64,000 nt of DNA. It comes from Undaria pinnatifida. Lineage: Eukaryota > Sar > Phaeophyceae > Laminariales > Alariaceae. Positions 48,371 to 62,200 of the stretch are shown one piece after another. A program made the position numbers and the translations under genes. The notes beneath the pieces are model-generated. The model was not told where the DNA came from and did no database searches. It saw nothing but the letters and a program-made list of their open reading frames with translations. The DNA lies in assembly GCA_012845835.1 (NCBI GenBank), contig JABAKD010000016.1, forward strand, positions 2,164,359-2,228,358, in the 5' to 3' direction. Each line of letters opens with the position of its first letter. Position 1 is the stretch's first letter.

Positions 48371-48704
48371 GCTTTGCTCCCACTCCCGTACTCACTCCGA
48401 CCCTATGGGCTACGACAGTATGACTATAAATTACTGCCGTAGCCCGTTGCTCCGACCCCTCCGCGTGTTTTGACGTGTTGACGTTTTGACTACCAGCTCG
48501 CCGCCATGATTGGGCTATTGGTTCATGTTCCCCCCCTCCCCCCGGTGTGTTCTGCCTTTTTGAGGATTCAGACGAGAAGAGTGTCGAAACCTTTTATTTT
48601 TATTTTAGATGGCGATTTCAGCATTGGATACACGAAGCGGCCCGGGCTCCTTGGGCAGGATATATGTTTTTCCGTCTGGGACTTTACAGAGGAAAATAGT
48701 CCAC

Positions 48705-49235
48705 ACGTCTCACAGATCACTGATCCCCACTCGGTGATCTATGTCTTTCAGTGCAGATCTGTGTGGTCTAATAGCTCGTTCGGCCCAAAAAGGGGCAACC
48801 CCTGCCGTGGAATGACGCTAAAAAAAATAATAATTAGTTGGCCTTTTTGGATTTGCGTCCACATGTTTGGGGAAAAACTACTCAAAATGTGTGTGGTGTG
48901 GCATCGGTTTTGTAGTGTTAGCAGGCTTATGACAACAGAGCAACAGCTGTCGACGCGTGACCGAACTGTTCACACATCTGACAGATCACGATCTAGACCA
49001 TATAGATTATATAGATTAAGTACCAGGTACAAATCATATAGCTCATGTAGCTCATATGGATCTTATACATGCCGTTATGGTAAGCTGTGCAGGATACGTG
49101 ACACAGATCCAACACAGGAAACGTGTGCGGTTCATAGATCACTCAGATCATCCGGCTCTTCCCCGGCAACACGATCTATAGGGCGTGCAGATCGTATAGA
49201 GCAGGGATCTGACTGCCTTGAGATATACAGATCAT
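48705..49235 (+). repeat. AGATC-rich region
   Basis: Many AGATC and ATAGATTATATAG phrases; CACACATCTGACAGATCACG matches the end of the element at 37781. Boundaries are unclear. Confidence 0.45.
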
Positions 49236-50429
49236 GGTGACGCATGCTCCGGCAGAGATGGCCTGTTTATTTTCTGAGGCTCCCCAATTTGAGGATCTCT
49301 ATACCTCTCCCGACACCTGATTTGGGTAAAAACGAGAATGCTATTTTTTCAATTTTATGTTTTTCATCCCATTTATTGTCCTCGCATTACTCTCACGCTC
49401 CCTCCCAGTAGTAATTTAGATCTCCGGGGTCACATGGCGGGCCCTCCTACCCCCTCCCCACTACGGCACGCGCCTTCCTTTTTTTCGCGAGAAGAATTCA
49501 GCATTTTGTTGCCTCGTGGACTCGCGTCGAACTGTGCAAAATTATACGTACCCGATGAAGTATCCCATAGCCTAGGTATACAAGGAAAATATTGCGGAAA
49601 AGAGAGTAGAATTCCGACGATTTGGGGTAACCCATTTCCAGCTCCTGAAGAAAAATATTTCCAAGTGCTTTGTCCCCATATCGGGAGTGCGGTGCTTAAA
49701 GGTTTAACGGCTTTACAACTGAAAACCTATAATCCATTTCCAACTCCTGAAAATGTCCTACTCTAATTCCAAGTGTTTTGTTCCCATATCGGGAGAGCGG
49801 TGCTAAAAGGTCGAGGGCCTTTACAGCTGAAAACCTAACCTATTTCCAAAAATATCCTAGTCTAATTCGAAGTGTTTTGTCCCCACATCGGGAGTGCGGT
49901 GCTAAAAGGCATAACGCCTTTACAACTGAAAACCCGTTTTGGGGGACAAATTACTTGAAGTTAGTGTAGGGAGGGGGGTTGGGGGCTCTTAAAAGGGATT
50001 CAGGAGACCCGTCTTTCACAAAAGGAATGAGACAAAAAGCGCTATTAGTGTAATAGCTCCATGAATATCTTAGCATCTTAGCACGCGTCTGAATGAGAGG
50101 TCTGGTCTGTTCGACGCTTGACAAACTACTGTTCAGCCCTTGTGTAGACCACTGCAAATTGTCTCCTATCCTAATTTCAAGTAGTTTGTCCCCCAACAAC
50201 GCGGTTGCACTGTTCTGTCTACTTTTTCTCTTCCTTGTTTTGGTATACGGGTACGAGTATACGCGTGATATGATATCATACATGCGACCTCCGATAAAGC
50301 GTACCACTATTAGTAGGTGGAAAAAAACACATGGCTCGCCCACAAAACGCCATTTTAACCAGGAACTCCCTGTTGTTCGCAAAGAGCCAGGTGTTTCTCT
50401 AAGCCGGAGCCTCTGAAGGCACATGCTGG

Positions 50430-50720
50430 TTGGTGCAATCCCGATGTGATATATTTATAAAACATATAGTACACTACAGCTGTGAGGTCGAGGACGTCGT
50501 GGAAACTCGTTTTTGCAAGCTGTGTGTGATACTCTGATCGCACGTATTACGGGGTGGGTGTGCATGTCCTCATGGAGAACATAGGTCGGCGACTCCCCTT
50601 AGTGCTAGCTAGTATACCGCGGTCAACAGGGTGGTACAATGGCGTTCAGTATTGATGATTTTAATCACTCTGCGCACGGAAACTATAAACCCGTTTCGAG
50701 GGGGACACCCTCTGATGGCT
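50430..50720 (+). repeat. Diverged arm of the foldback family
   Basis: CTACAGCTGTGAGGTCGAGG, GCAAGCTGTGTGTGATACTC, CACGGAAACTATAAACCCG and GAGGGGGACACCCTCTGATG follow the arm order, with an extra segment near 50640-50670. Confidence 0.6.
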
Positions 50721-50923
50721 GCGGATCAAACCAGCTTCTTATATTTATATTTTTAGAAAAATAAAATTGTATTTACCGGTGAGGGGAGGGGGTTAAAGGA
50801 GGGTTGAAGCAATTTTAGATCGCATAATGAATAGGAGCTGCTGCTCGAACTACTAAACTGTGCGAGACCCAAAGAGATTGTGGGGGTCTCGTACTTGGTG
50901 ATGCTTGCGTTAATGTTAGTGGT

Positions 50924-51012
50924 TTAACCCCTTCAGAGCCCCCAAGTCCCTCCCTATACTAGCTTCAAGTAAATTCGTCCCCAAAACGGGTTTCCAGTTG
51001 TAAAGGGGTCAA
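50924..51012. mobile_element. 89-bp terminal-inverted-repeat element
   Basis: Ends TTAACCCCTTCAGAGCC and CCAGTTGTAAAGGGGTCAA are inverted; the inner phrases ACTAGCTTCAAGTAAATTCG and CCCAAAACGGGTTT match the copy at 37027. Confidence 0.65.
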
Positions 51013-51916
51013 GGTTTCTTTATGAGCGTTGAGCGTTGATTGATGGTATTCATGGCATGCTGTTGGTGTTTCTGCATGTATGATATCGCACCAGATTCTA
51101 CAACAGGGTGGTTTTGTGTACTGACACAATACGAGTACAACCCTTTTTCAGGGGGACAGTATCTGACGGCTGTGGAAGTCGTACGCGTTTAAGATAATAA
51201 AATGAAATATGAGGGGGAGGGGAGTGGGAAGTGGTTGGCGGAAATGGTTGGCGGAGGGTCACAGGAGATTTGCGGAAGGGTGTTAAGGGTGTCGATTATT
51301 ATTGGAACGACGTTTACGCTACCCGATGTAAAATATGTAATATTGTAGTGCCAGGTACAAAAGGTGTCACGAAGTAGGTCTTGACTATTTTTTTCTTCAT
51401 TTTCATTTGCTGTTTTGTCCGAACTCGACTACTTTTGTATTTTTTGCCCGTTGGTGTTTCATTCTTCTGTTGTTATGTTTTCTTTTCTGTTTATAATACT
51501 CTTATCGAGTTGAGCTCCTTGAGAGCTTCATCCTCGTTTTTTGGCGACGAACTACTCTGTATGAGTATTTGGAATTAGTGAGTAATAGAATTTGCAGCGT
51601 GGCCAAAGGGTCAAGTAACCTTGTCGTCTTCTCGTAGTTCTTGGCGTGCTTGTTTTTCCTTACTTTTAACACATTCTTTTCATTTTTTTCCCACTTTTTT
51701 TTTTGTCTTTTACTTCGAGGGATATTTTTCCTCTACTGGTAACAGGACGCGAATGGTCTATTTTGTTGCCCTTCTTGTCCTTCTCGTAGCTCTTCTTACG
51801 CCTCCTCCTCCCCCTCCTTCTCCTTGTTTTTCGCATTATCCTTTTTCTCCGTCCACACCGCCGCCCTCCCCGACACGCCTCGTAACCGCTAGCAGCTCCC
51901 AACATACAGTCTGCAG

Positions 51917-52118
51917 CCGAGCGAAAGAAGCCTCCGGGGGGCGGTACGACAAGTCAGAGTCATCGATGTCACAAGATGGGCCCAACTATCGGGGAGGCGG
52001 GAGTGGGGGTGGTGGCGGTGGAGGGGGGGGCGAGGGGAGGGGAGGGGCTGGGGCGACGGGACGAGGCGGTGGTACGGTGACATCGCGGGAGCAATGGTCG
52101 CCCAACCGCGGCAATGAG
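51917..52118 (+). CDS. Gly-rich exon, probable part of the ANKRD13-like gene
   Basis: Acceptor GTCTGCAG behind a C-rich tract, donor AATGAG|GTGAGA, phase 2 to 0, 67 codons: RAKEASGGRYDKSESSMSQD, a Gly run, then SREQWSPNRGNE. The assignment to this gene rests on phase and style only. Confidence 0.55.
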
Positions 52119-53136
52119 GTGAGAAGGGCAAGGAGCATGGTGTACGGGGGGGCAGGTGGGGAAAGGGGAGGGAGGATGGTCGTTATCATGGGTGGCCGTA
52201 GTGGTAAGACCATAGGCCCTCGAAACCCTGCAATGCCGGGATGAAGCACATCGGATTTTCACGGACCAAGAAGACAATGCGTGCCCAAAGCGCGAAGCAC
52301 CTTGAGGTGTTCGGATGGTCGGAGGGGAAGGGGGGCGGGGGTGTACTCCATAGGGGGACGGGGGGGGGAGGGGGTTACTTATTTGTTGCTTGCCTTAGCA
52401 ATTGGACCATTGACAACGCGTTCCTTTCGAGATAGAACAATGTCCCATAGAGACGCCTTCAATGTTTGGGTAACGTTTTTTCCAATAGGGGTCAAGGTCT
52501 CGGTATGTGGTGGATGTGTTACTTTGGTACTCTGTGTGTAGCTGCCGGCAAGGGCGTCAGTCAATGACGTTACACAATTGGTTGCGGTGCAAGCTGAGCC
52601 GAGGTACTTCAAGCCGTTTGTTTTTGTCTACTGAAGTAGTGGTCCCTCAATAGTACCGGTTGGATAGTGCCGGTTGCCCCCCAGTATGCCTGTGAAATCG
52701 CTTGACAGGGATGGAAGCAGTAAGTAGTAGTACCGGTTGCCGCTATAGTGCCAGTGTTTCCCTATATAGTGCACATATCGGCACTATAGAGGTATCACTA
52801 GTGTACTGCTACAGTGTAGAAACAGTAAGTAGTAGTACCGGTTGCCGCTATAGTGCCAGTGTTTCCCTACATAGTGCACATATCGGCACTATAGAGGTAT
52901 CACTAGTGTACTGCTACAGTGTAGAAACAGTGCGCGAGCACTGTCTGTTCTCGATCTACTTGGTTTTGTCAGGGACTGCGTTTTTTGGGGGGGGGTGGTT
53001 GTGGTAAGCGTGTTGTTGGTTGTGGTGTTGGTCGTGGTAGTGGTGTTCGTGGTAGAAGTGGCATTGGTGGTGTTGGTGTTAACGGTAGGAGTAGTGATGG
53101 TGGTGAAGGTGTTGATGATGACAGGGGTAGTGTTGT

Positions 53137-53208
<72 letters not shown>

Positions 53209-56200
53209 CGTTGTTGTTGCTGTTGCTGTTGCTGTTGCTGTTGTTGTTGTAGTTGTTGTTGATGTTTGTAGTGGTGTAAATGATGGTGGTGGTGGTGGTG
53301 GTGGTAGTGGTAGTGGTGATGGTGATGGTGGTGAAGTGCCCAGTAGTCGCGGGATTTGGTGACGCAAAACTCGCCCGAGTTTGTGCCACCTCTGTGCCGC
53401 CGCCTCGCCGGGTGTGTATGTTAGCCGGGAAAGTTGACGCTGTTTTCGTTGCAATTGCAGGTATTAGTTGTTGCTGTTGTCGCTGTTGCTGTGGTGGCGG
53501 TTGTTTTTGGCGTTGATCGTGTCATTTGTTGCTGTCTTGTCATTCCTTTTGTTGTGGTAGTTGTTGCTGTTGCTGTTGCCGTCATCGGTGCTGTTGCTGT
53601 TATCGCTGTTTTTGCTGTCATTGCTGTTGCTGCTGTCATTGGCGCACATCCCTTTTCCCCCCTCCCCCCAATTCAGAAAAATGAATCGCGCCCTCCCTTT
53701 CCCTTGCCCCCCCGCCGCCGCCACTGCCCCGCACCCCCATATGCCTGTACCAGTAATGCAAGCTTGGTTCAGTGCCCTCCGTCCAAATCAATGCCCCCCC
53801 CCCGCCGCTACGCGTCATATTTGCACGTGCACGTGTACTGTTTGGTGTAATTCTATGTCCACCCTGCCCCTAATACTCCCCCCCCCTCCCCCCCCTCCCC
53901 GCTCTCCCCGCCGCCGAGTACATATAATATTCACCCATTCACGCGTGCGCGTGTACGGTCCGGTGCAATTGTATGTACGTGCATGATAACACTTCCGTTC
54001 CAGTGTGTCCCCCTTCCCCAAGTAATGCCCCCCCCCCCCTCGCCGCCGCCACCCGCGTATGACATACACGTGTGAGAACAGGGTCCGGTGCAATTCCAAA
54101 AGATGACGAAGCCTACCGGCTGGCAGGAGCAACAAGCAGTAGAAATTCGTCGAGACTGGATTGCCTACCTGGCCAAGGGCATGGGCATTGATACCGAGGC
54201 GTGCACTGGAGCAGACCTGGAAACCCTGGTTGTCCGCAGAATGCTGGAGCAGGCGGTAAGAAGGGAGGGTGGGGGGGCGGGCAGGGGGAGAGCCGGGGGG
54301 GTGGTGTACTCAGTTTTGTGTGCATGGCCGTAGTCGTATGACCATAGACCCTCGCATCCCTACTATGCTGGGACGGGCCGGGGGGGGGGCCGGGGCAAGA
54401 GAGGAAGGGGAGGAAGGGGGGAAGGGGGAAGGAGAAAGGGGGCGGGAGGGTATCCGATATTACTCTTCAACTGATTTTCTAAATGTATTTGTGAGAGGGA
54501 GGGAAGGAAGGAGAGCTAGGGAGGGAAGGAGGGAGGGACGGAGGGACGGAGGGGGAGGGACGGAAGGATGGAGGGAAGGATCATCTGCATGCTGGCGGCA
54601 CTCGTTGTTTGTCTCACCTGGGAAGGGGAGGGTGAACCGTGGAAGGCTGGAACGAGGAACCGTGTGTTTGTTTGTTTTGTGGAGGACAGATAACACGGCG
54701 GGGGAGGTTGGTTGAAGCAGTAACCTTATCGATAAATCGGACGTGCTGCGAGGATTGCGGGCTTCCCGCGAAGGCTCCTGCATCATCGTTGTTGCGAGTA
54801 CTCGTAGCGCTGCTGTGTGCTAGGTGGTCGGTTGCCAGAGTGGTCGGGCTCGCGTGCGCCCTCTTCGTTCCTGAAGTCTTCTTGTTTGTTGTTGTATTGT
54901 CACTGATGGTATTTTGTGTTAGTTTCGCTATTGTTCGTGTATGCTTGCACTATTGTTATTTGGATTGTTGTTCATTTTTCAAATGTTTAGATTAGTTACT
55001 TGAACGAGTGTGATCATTTTTGGCTTTTCTGTTCAATTTTTTTTCTTTGTTATCTTTTATTTGGATTAGTTACTGCAAAAGAGGGCGATCTTGTGTGCAT
55101 TTGCAGTAAATAATTATAGCGCAGTGACTTGTAACCTTACCCACTCCCGGACCCCTTTGCGATGTTTTTATCCGGCGCGCCAGGAGGACAATCTATTCGA
55201 GGACTCATTCGATGAATGGGACACGGACGACGAAGAGGAGGAGGACAGTCAGCTCTACCCACCCCGCGAGCCGGTGAGATGCAGAGCCGGATAAAACACG
55301 CGAACATGCCGTAAACGACTGCTGTGTCGCATGCCTTTCTAGAACCACCTCCACCCTGCCACTTGTTCTTTTACGGTAGTAGCAAGTTTGGCAGTAGCAG
55401 CAGCAGCGATACCAGGGGTAGCAACAACAGCAGAAAATTAAGAAAATGGACCGTTTATGGGTGGCAGTAGAAGCAGCAGCGATACCAGGGGTAGCAACAA
55501 CAGCAGAAAATTAAGAAAATGGACCGTTTATGGGTGGCAGTAGCAGCAGCAGCGGTAACAGCAGTAGCAATAGCAGAAGATGCAAAAGATGCATCGTTTG
55601 TCGTTGGCAACGACTGTTGTTGTCCTAGCCGACTCGCTGGCCGGCCGATTCCTCTTGCCAACCTCCCCACCGTCCACAGATTAGCGGTGCTTTCACAGAT
55701 CGCTCAGCAAATGTTCATGGCCGGTCATGACAATTGAGTGGATATGTCGCCGTCCTCAAGTTATGGTGCAGTGTCCTCCAGCCCAGCAGAAGCAGCAGCA
55801 GAATATCCGCAGCAGAACAGCAGCAACGGCAGCAGTAGCTACAGCGTCAGCGCAACGACAACGGCAAACATAGTATCAGCAGCAACAAAAGTAGCAGCAG
55901 CGTAAATCGGCATTAGCACTAGCATCATAAACGATAGCATCGGCGTCAGTAACAATACCATCAGTGTCAGCAGCATTAGCAGCAACTTCACCAGCAGCAG
56001 TAGCAGCAGAAGCAGCAGAAGCATCAACTCTACCCCATACCGTGCCCTACCTCCCGCTCCCACCCCGTCACACACCCACTCCCTCCTCCCCCCCCCTCCC
56101 CTCCCACCCCACCCCCCAACACCTCCGCCTATCCCCCCCTCCAACCCCCCCTCTCCCCCTTCCCCCCTTCCCCCTCCTATCGTTCTTATCCTTACCCCCT

Positions 56201-59200
56201 TATCCCACCCCCTCTTATCTCACCCCCCCCCTATCCCACCCCCTCTTATCCCACCCCCGCTTGTCCCAACTCACCCCCTACCCGCTTCTCACTCCCCACC
56301 CCGGGTTCCAGTCGCAGCAGCCAAACCAGCGGAGAGGCTCCAGCAACAGCACGCGGAGATCGCGCAGCCACAGCAGGTCCCGCGATCCCACCTGCAAAAT
56401 TCCTGGCGGCCGAGGGGACGACGGGACACCATCCTCTGCTGTCAATGGAGGAGGCGTTGGCGGAGGTGGCGTGGGGGGCGGTGCCTACGGTGCTGATGGA
56501 AAGAGACGAACCCGTGGAGGCGTTCTTATTTCCCACGTTTTCCGACGGTCCCAGACGACGGGGGACATGGATGCCCCGCAGCCGCCGCCGCCGCGGCGCG
56601 AGCGACGCGATCGGCCGGCGCGGCAAGACAACGCCAGGTTATTATTATTATTCTTTTTATTTTGCTTGTGGTTGGTTTTTATTTGTTTGGCAAGGCACTG
56701 TGGGCCAGATTATTATTCTTAATCCTTGCTTGTGCTAAAAATATGTATATGCCTGTTACTGGTTGCTCGGAAAGCCACTGCCAAGCTCTTGCTCTTCATC
56801 TTGCTGGTGCGAATTTTTAGTTGCTCAGCAAGATGCTGCCAGGTTCTTATTATTTCCTGCTGAGGGGCCGACGAGGTGGTATACGGCAGCGCAACGCACG
56901 GGTTTCGTTCGGGTGGGGAAGAAAAGACGGGGTAGCGGGGCCCGTTAAGGGTGGTTAGTTGGTACATTGGTACGTTGGGGAGGGGGTGGTGGGCTCTGCT
57001 ATGTGGAGACAAACGATTTTGAATTAGAGTTGGATAAGTTATGCGGTAAGAAAAGGGGTGGGAGTAGAATACCGAGTTATAGCAAGGGTTTTCGCTGTTG
57101 TTCTTGTTGATGTTGATATTGTTGGTGGGGTTTTCGTTGTCGGTTGTTGCTGATGGTATTATATTACTCTTGCTGTTACCGTTGTTGATGTGGATGCTAT
57201 TGTTTGTTGTCCATGGCATTTAAGGTGTTGCTGATCGTATTTATATGTTGCTGTTTTGGACACGGTTATCGTTGTTGTTGGTCTTGATGGCATGTGTTTT
57301 GCTGTTGTCGATGTTGCCGTTGTTGGGCGTTTTCAGGTACGGGGAACCCTACGAAGAGCGGCGGAACGGGCGCGACGCGAGCGGCCAGAGGCGCCAACGG
57401 GGCGGCGTGCTCTTTGACACCGCCAGGCGGCGGGATGGTTCGGCAGACAGCCGCGCGTCTTCCAGAAGAAGCAGCAGCAGAAGCCGCAGAAACCCTCCCA
57501 ACAACGGCGACGGCGACGGTGGTGGCAACAATGTTGGGCGAAACAGGGGAAGATACTCCCGCGATCGCAGTGTGGGCAGCTCCCATAGCGTGAGCAGCCT
57601 CGCCAGCAGCATAAGCATAGGAAGCGGTCACAGCCCCATCGCCCGGTTCGACAGGTGCAGGGAACAGCTTCCTCTCGGAGATCCGGCATCAGCGGTCCCC
57701 CATTCTGTCGGAGGTGGCGGTGGCGGTGGCGGTGGTGGTGGTGGCGGCGTTGGGGTCGTCCGAAACGAGAACAATGACAACAGCGGCTACCCTGAGCATG
57801 TCGGAAAAGGCACGGTAGACCACCGTCGCCGTCGCAGCAGCAGCAGCGGCGGCGGCGGCAGCGCTGGCGCTGGCGGCAGCAGTGTCGGCAGCGGGAGTGT
57901 AGAGATCGCTGCGCCTCAACGCGAGTCAGGCCCGGAGTTGTTCTCGCTGACGGAACTGCTTCAGATCGACGAGAAAAAAGGCGCCGGTGGCGGTGGCGGC
58001 GGTAGCAGTAGCAGTAGCCGCTGTGTCGACGTGTCAGCTCGCTCTGGCCACCGCCGCGTCCCCTCCTCCACCACGGCTGACACGGGCGTTTCTTCCAAGA
58101 CTGACGTCGGTCCTGACGGCCCTAGGAGCGGCGACGGTCGATCGAATGAAGACGACTATCCGGGCGGGCGCGGGCGGTTCCAACGCGCGGAGAGGGAGCG
58201 ATCAGACGCCAGCAGCAGCGGCCGGGCCAGCACTGGAAGCGGCCAGCGCAGGGGGCGAGGCGCGCCCCGCGGCCTGTCTGCCGCCGCCGTGGCGGCGGCC
58301 GAAGCCGCGGCGGACGCCGCGGCTATCCCTTCGCCTAGAGGTCCCGGCTCCGCCAGGGCTCCCCCTCCCCCGTCGTACCAGTCGGTGGTGTTGGCAGACC
58401 AGAAGGCTGCTGGGAGAGGCCAAAGCGAAGGTAATGGCAAAGATAAGGGGAAGGCCGTCGTGGGGTTCGAGGACTCCAACGTGACCGCGGCGCTAGCGGC
58501 CGCGATCACGGCGGGTCGCAAGACCAGCTTCGACGGTGTCATGCCTTCGTCGGCGGCTGGAGGCGGTATTGCGGCGGCGCGGGCGGGGGCAGGGGGTGGC
58601 AGCTGTCGCCAGCTCAGGCGTGCCCCCGGTGGAGATGCTGGCGCGGGAGGGGTAGGGGAGGGGGAAGGGGGAAGAGGAAGAGGGGCCTATCAGCAGCGGG
58701 ATGCGAGGCAGCTTCGCCAATCACGGTCAGAGCGTACCATGCGCACTAACACTGATCTTTCGAATTCGACACCAACGGTGGTGGCAGCTACGGCGAAATT
58801 AACACCGACCCGGCGCGGCGGCAGGGGCGACGGCGGCCGTTACGCGACGAGATCGTTGGTCGAGAAAGGGTCGCCGTCGGGGGCGGGGATGCGCAACACG
58901 ACGCTCGGTGCGGTCCGACACGGCAAGAAAACTTTGGGAGACAGGCGTGACCGGCACTCCTTGGGTTTCGAGGATTCGGTGGGGCCGCGGGGCACTGTCA
59001 GGGGCGGGAGCTCACCACCTCGAGAGCGTTCGATGAGGGGACGCGATCAATCCGCCTCCGCCGCCGCCGCCGCCGCTAGCTGGACAAGGTCGAGCACCAG
59101 CAGCGGGGGGTCGACGTCCTCCTGGGCGAGTAGCGCGCTAAGCTATGGCCGGCGGGGCACCAACCGCGCGGTAACTCCGGGAACGGACACGGACGAGGAA

Positions 59201-62200
59201 GAAGGACTTTGTGAGGAGAAGAGGCGCGGGGAAAAGATAAGGGAGGAGGGAGGGAGAAGGAGGGAGGAGGAGGAAGAAGTGGAGGAGGAGGATGACGAAG
59301 AGATAGCGCGAGCCGCGGCGGCAGCTGTGGCGAATGCTATGGCCGCCGGGAGAGCGGCGAGGGCCACGGAGGGCGCCGTGGACATTCCAATGAACGCCCG
59401 CGGCGGGAAGGCCGGCGACGACGGAGCTCGTGCTAAGAATAGCGGCGCTTCTGCTACTGCTGCTGATGGCGCGGGCGCCCCCGCCCCGCCTTACGCCGAG
59501 CGGGGCGGTGGGGGCGGCGGCGACGACTCTCAGTGGTCGTACGAGCCGTTGCGGAGACCGTCTGGTGTTCCGGCGCGAGTGCCCTCGAGGAGCACGCGGC
59601 TGCAGTCCGACTCCCAGGTTCAATCGCCAGCAGTAACGTACGGCGGCAACGTTAGCGGCAGCGGTGGCAGTGGCGTTGGCGCAGCCGCAGTTAGGTCGTC
59701 GACTAACAGCTCGTCTCGCTCCGTGGCTGCGCGGGACAAGTACCGCAGCTCCGCGGCTGCGGCGGCGGCGGCGGCAGCGGCGGCCGCGGTAGGCACTGTG
59801 GACCGGGCAGAAAGCAGAAGACGCGCTTCTGATCCTTCTTCTTCTGCTGCTGATTCCGCCGCTGCCGCCGCTGCTGCTTTGGCTGCTGCTGGTGCTTCTG
59901 CGGGAAGCGGTGGCGGCAACAGCCGCGGTAGCAGCGGCGGTTCTTCAGGCCATCGACAACTAGCACCGCACCGTGACCAGGAGCGAGGTTCAAGACATGC
60001 ACCGGGAACGAGCAGCCGCGGTATGGGTGTGGGTGCGACGGGGGGGGCGAGATCGGGGGGCCTGGCGGAGCAGACCAGAGGGCGGTCGCGGGAGCGGCGG
60101 GGGGGTGGGGGCGGGTCGGGGGCGCTGGCGGCGCCAGCAGCGCCGGCACCAGCGGGGTCGAGGTCGGATTTGGAGCGGCGAGAGTTAAAGCGGCCGCGAA
60201 GCGTGGTGCAGAACACGGGAGCTGCGGCGGCGGCAGCAGCGGCGGCGGATGACGGAGGCTACGGCAGGGACTGGGACAAGTTGGAGGTGAAAGCGGGGTA
60301 GGGGGGGCTGCTCGTGCCAAAAATTTTCAAGTTTAAGTCTAGCCATGGAGTTTTATCCGTCGTTTATCCCCGGTATTTTGGTGGAGTCATCGTTACTTTC
60401 GCCTTTGCATTGAATCACCCCAAACACAAACAATACCCCCCCCTCCTCCCCCTCCACCCCCACCCACCAACCCCGACCTCGACTTCCACCCCCACCCCAC
60501 ATCTCATCCCCCCTCGTTCCTGCCCAATACCCAAACACACACAGATGCATCGCGCTGTGTACGCGAGCGACGAGCCGAGATTAGTGCTCTTCATGGACGT
60601 TAGACCTCAGGGGTTGAAACAAGCGGACCACCACGGAAACACGCCTCTGTTGCTAGCCCTGAAGTTAGGCCGCACCGAGATGGCCTGGCTCATGGTCCGA
60701 GCGGGGGCGGAGCTTGATGTGCCCAGCGATGGAAGCTTCCACCTCTTGGTGGGTTTGGGTTTTGTGAAGAGTTATGGACGGGGAAGAGGGAGGGGAAAAT
60801 GACGCCTGATTTCAAGTTGCACCTACTTCGACATGTATGCAGGCACCGTGAGCGGTACGCGCGCAGAACTTGACCGTTTGTTTCGCGCACTTGAGCTAGA
60901 CATGCGTGGAAGCCACGTTGAGGTTAGATTTTTTGTTTTAGGCTCCGTATGGAGGAGCTTTCCGAGGTTCAAGTCCGCCCCTCCCCACAGCCGCAGAAAT
61001 GGACGACCGCCAGGGTTTTTTTTTCTGCCCGACACATGTTTGTTTCTCACGAGTCTCAAGCCGGCCCGAAGTTTTCCCTCTATCCCCAGCCCCGCCCCGC
61101 CCCCCGCCTGTCCCACCGCACGCGTGCGTGCACCCTCACTCCCACGCTCACCCCTGCCCCCGTCCCCCGTCCCGCTCCCGCCTTCCCCCCCACTCCCACC
61201 ATGCACGCACCCGGGGACGCTTGAATCGCACCCGATGGGGACACTTGAATTGTATCCCATGCCGTCGAAAACCGCTGTAAATCAGGACGAGACGATCGTT
61301 CTCGGCGACGAAAATCTCCTGGTAGAGGTGTACGGGAGGCTGCAGCGGCAGTCGTGGTCGCGATGGAGGGCCAAGGTGCCCGACCTGCTTAATCTGCTCG
61401 ACGACAGCATTCCGGTGAGAAGCGCTATCGTTGTTTCTTTTTGTTTCTTTTTTTCGTTTAGTTGTCTTTTTTGCTTGGTCTTCTGTTGATGACTTGTTGC
61501 CGTGATCTTGTTGGCGTCTGTTTTGTTGCTGTTATCGTCTCACTAGCCATTGTCGTCTTTTCACTAACTGCGTGTGCTTTTTTCTTTCTGCCATCTCCGT
61601 CTCTCTTACATCTGTGTGTCGGCGGGGTGGTGTTGGCCACCCATGTATGCACCTATCGATGAGCAGGACTTTTACATGGAGATGCACTGGAGCTTTGAGT
61701 GCAGCAACGTCCTGGCCCCGATTGTCAAGGCTGTGGCTCCCCATGACCACTACCGCATCTGGAAGAAGGGGTCTTGGCTCAGAATGGACTCCACTATCAC
61801 TGGTAAGAGAGGCACGCACAAACAGAGGGGGACAGGCAGACAGACAAAAAGATAGCCGCCGGCCGGCCGGCCGGCCGGCCGGACAGACAGATACAGCCGC
61901 ACAGAGGGAGAATTAGAGAGAGAATAAAATGAGAGAGAAAACTTGAGAGTCATAAGAGAGTCGATGAAGGCGGCGGGGGTGGGGGTGTGATACATAGATA
62001 AATAAAAAGCAACTTCGGGTTGTTATTTTTTCGTTCCGCCGGGGTTAACACTACCCTGGTATTCTACTAAGTAGCCGTGGAGGAAAAGCAACACCATGGT
62101 ATTTATTGTTTATGCAATCGGGATTGTGTGATTGCGCGATTGCTCTTAGTCCTCTGTATTAGAGCTGTGCCCCAACTCCCTTCGCTCCTTGTCCGGCCCG

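Larger units (their letters stand above)
42780..51916. other. Repeat-rich stretch without a supported exon
   Basis: Contents: a duplicated GGCGGTCATGGTCAT phrase (43125-43275), two SINEs (43601, 44130), many 88-bp-family pieces (43470-43540, 44750-44835, 45395-45445, 45588-45670, 47280-47450, 49660-49980, 50155-50215, 50924-51012, 51525-51615), a CAG/CTG-rich zone (46040-46560), GGGTC repeats (46875-47030), a 60-bp repeat cluster (47500-48370) and an AGATC-rich region (48705-49235). A 244-codon plus frame at 48506 overlaps these repeats and is not convincing. Confidence 0.6.

Noticed and set aside
48506-49240. Plus-strand 244-codon frame
   Set aside because: It runs through a copy of the 88-bp family and the AGATC-rich repeat, and shows no domain or splice signals.
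52889-53454. Poly-Asn / poly-Thr / poly-Val frames
   Set aside because: They are translations of the (GTT)n tract in an intron.
57266-60320. Long minus-strand and alternative plus frames over the giant exon
   Set aside because: GC-rich repeats remove stops from all frames. The chosen plus frame alone joins in phase to the ankyrin exons and fits the splice sites.
60843-60922. Possible exon TVSGTRAELDRLFRALELD between the ankyrin exon and the 61286 exon
   Set aside because: It needs a weak donor four bases into the intron. Joining 60748 directly to 61286 is in phase and restores the family ankyrin pattern.
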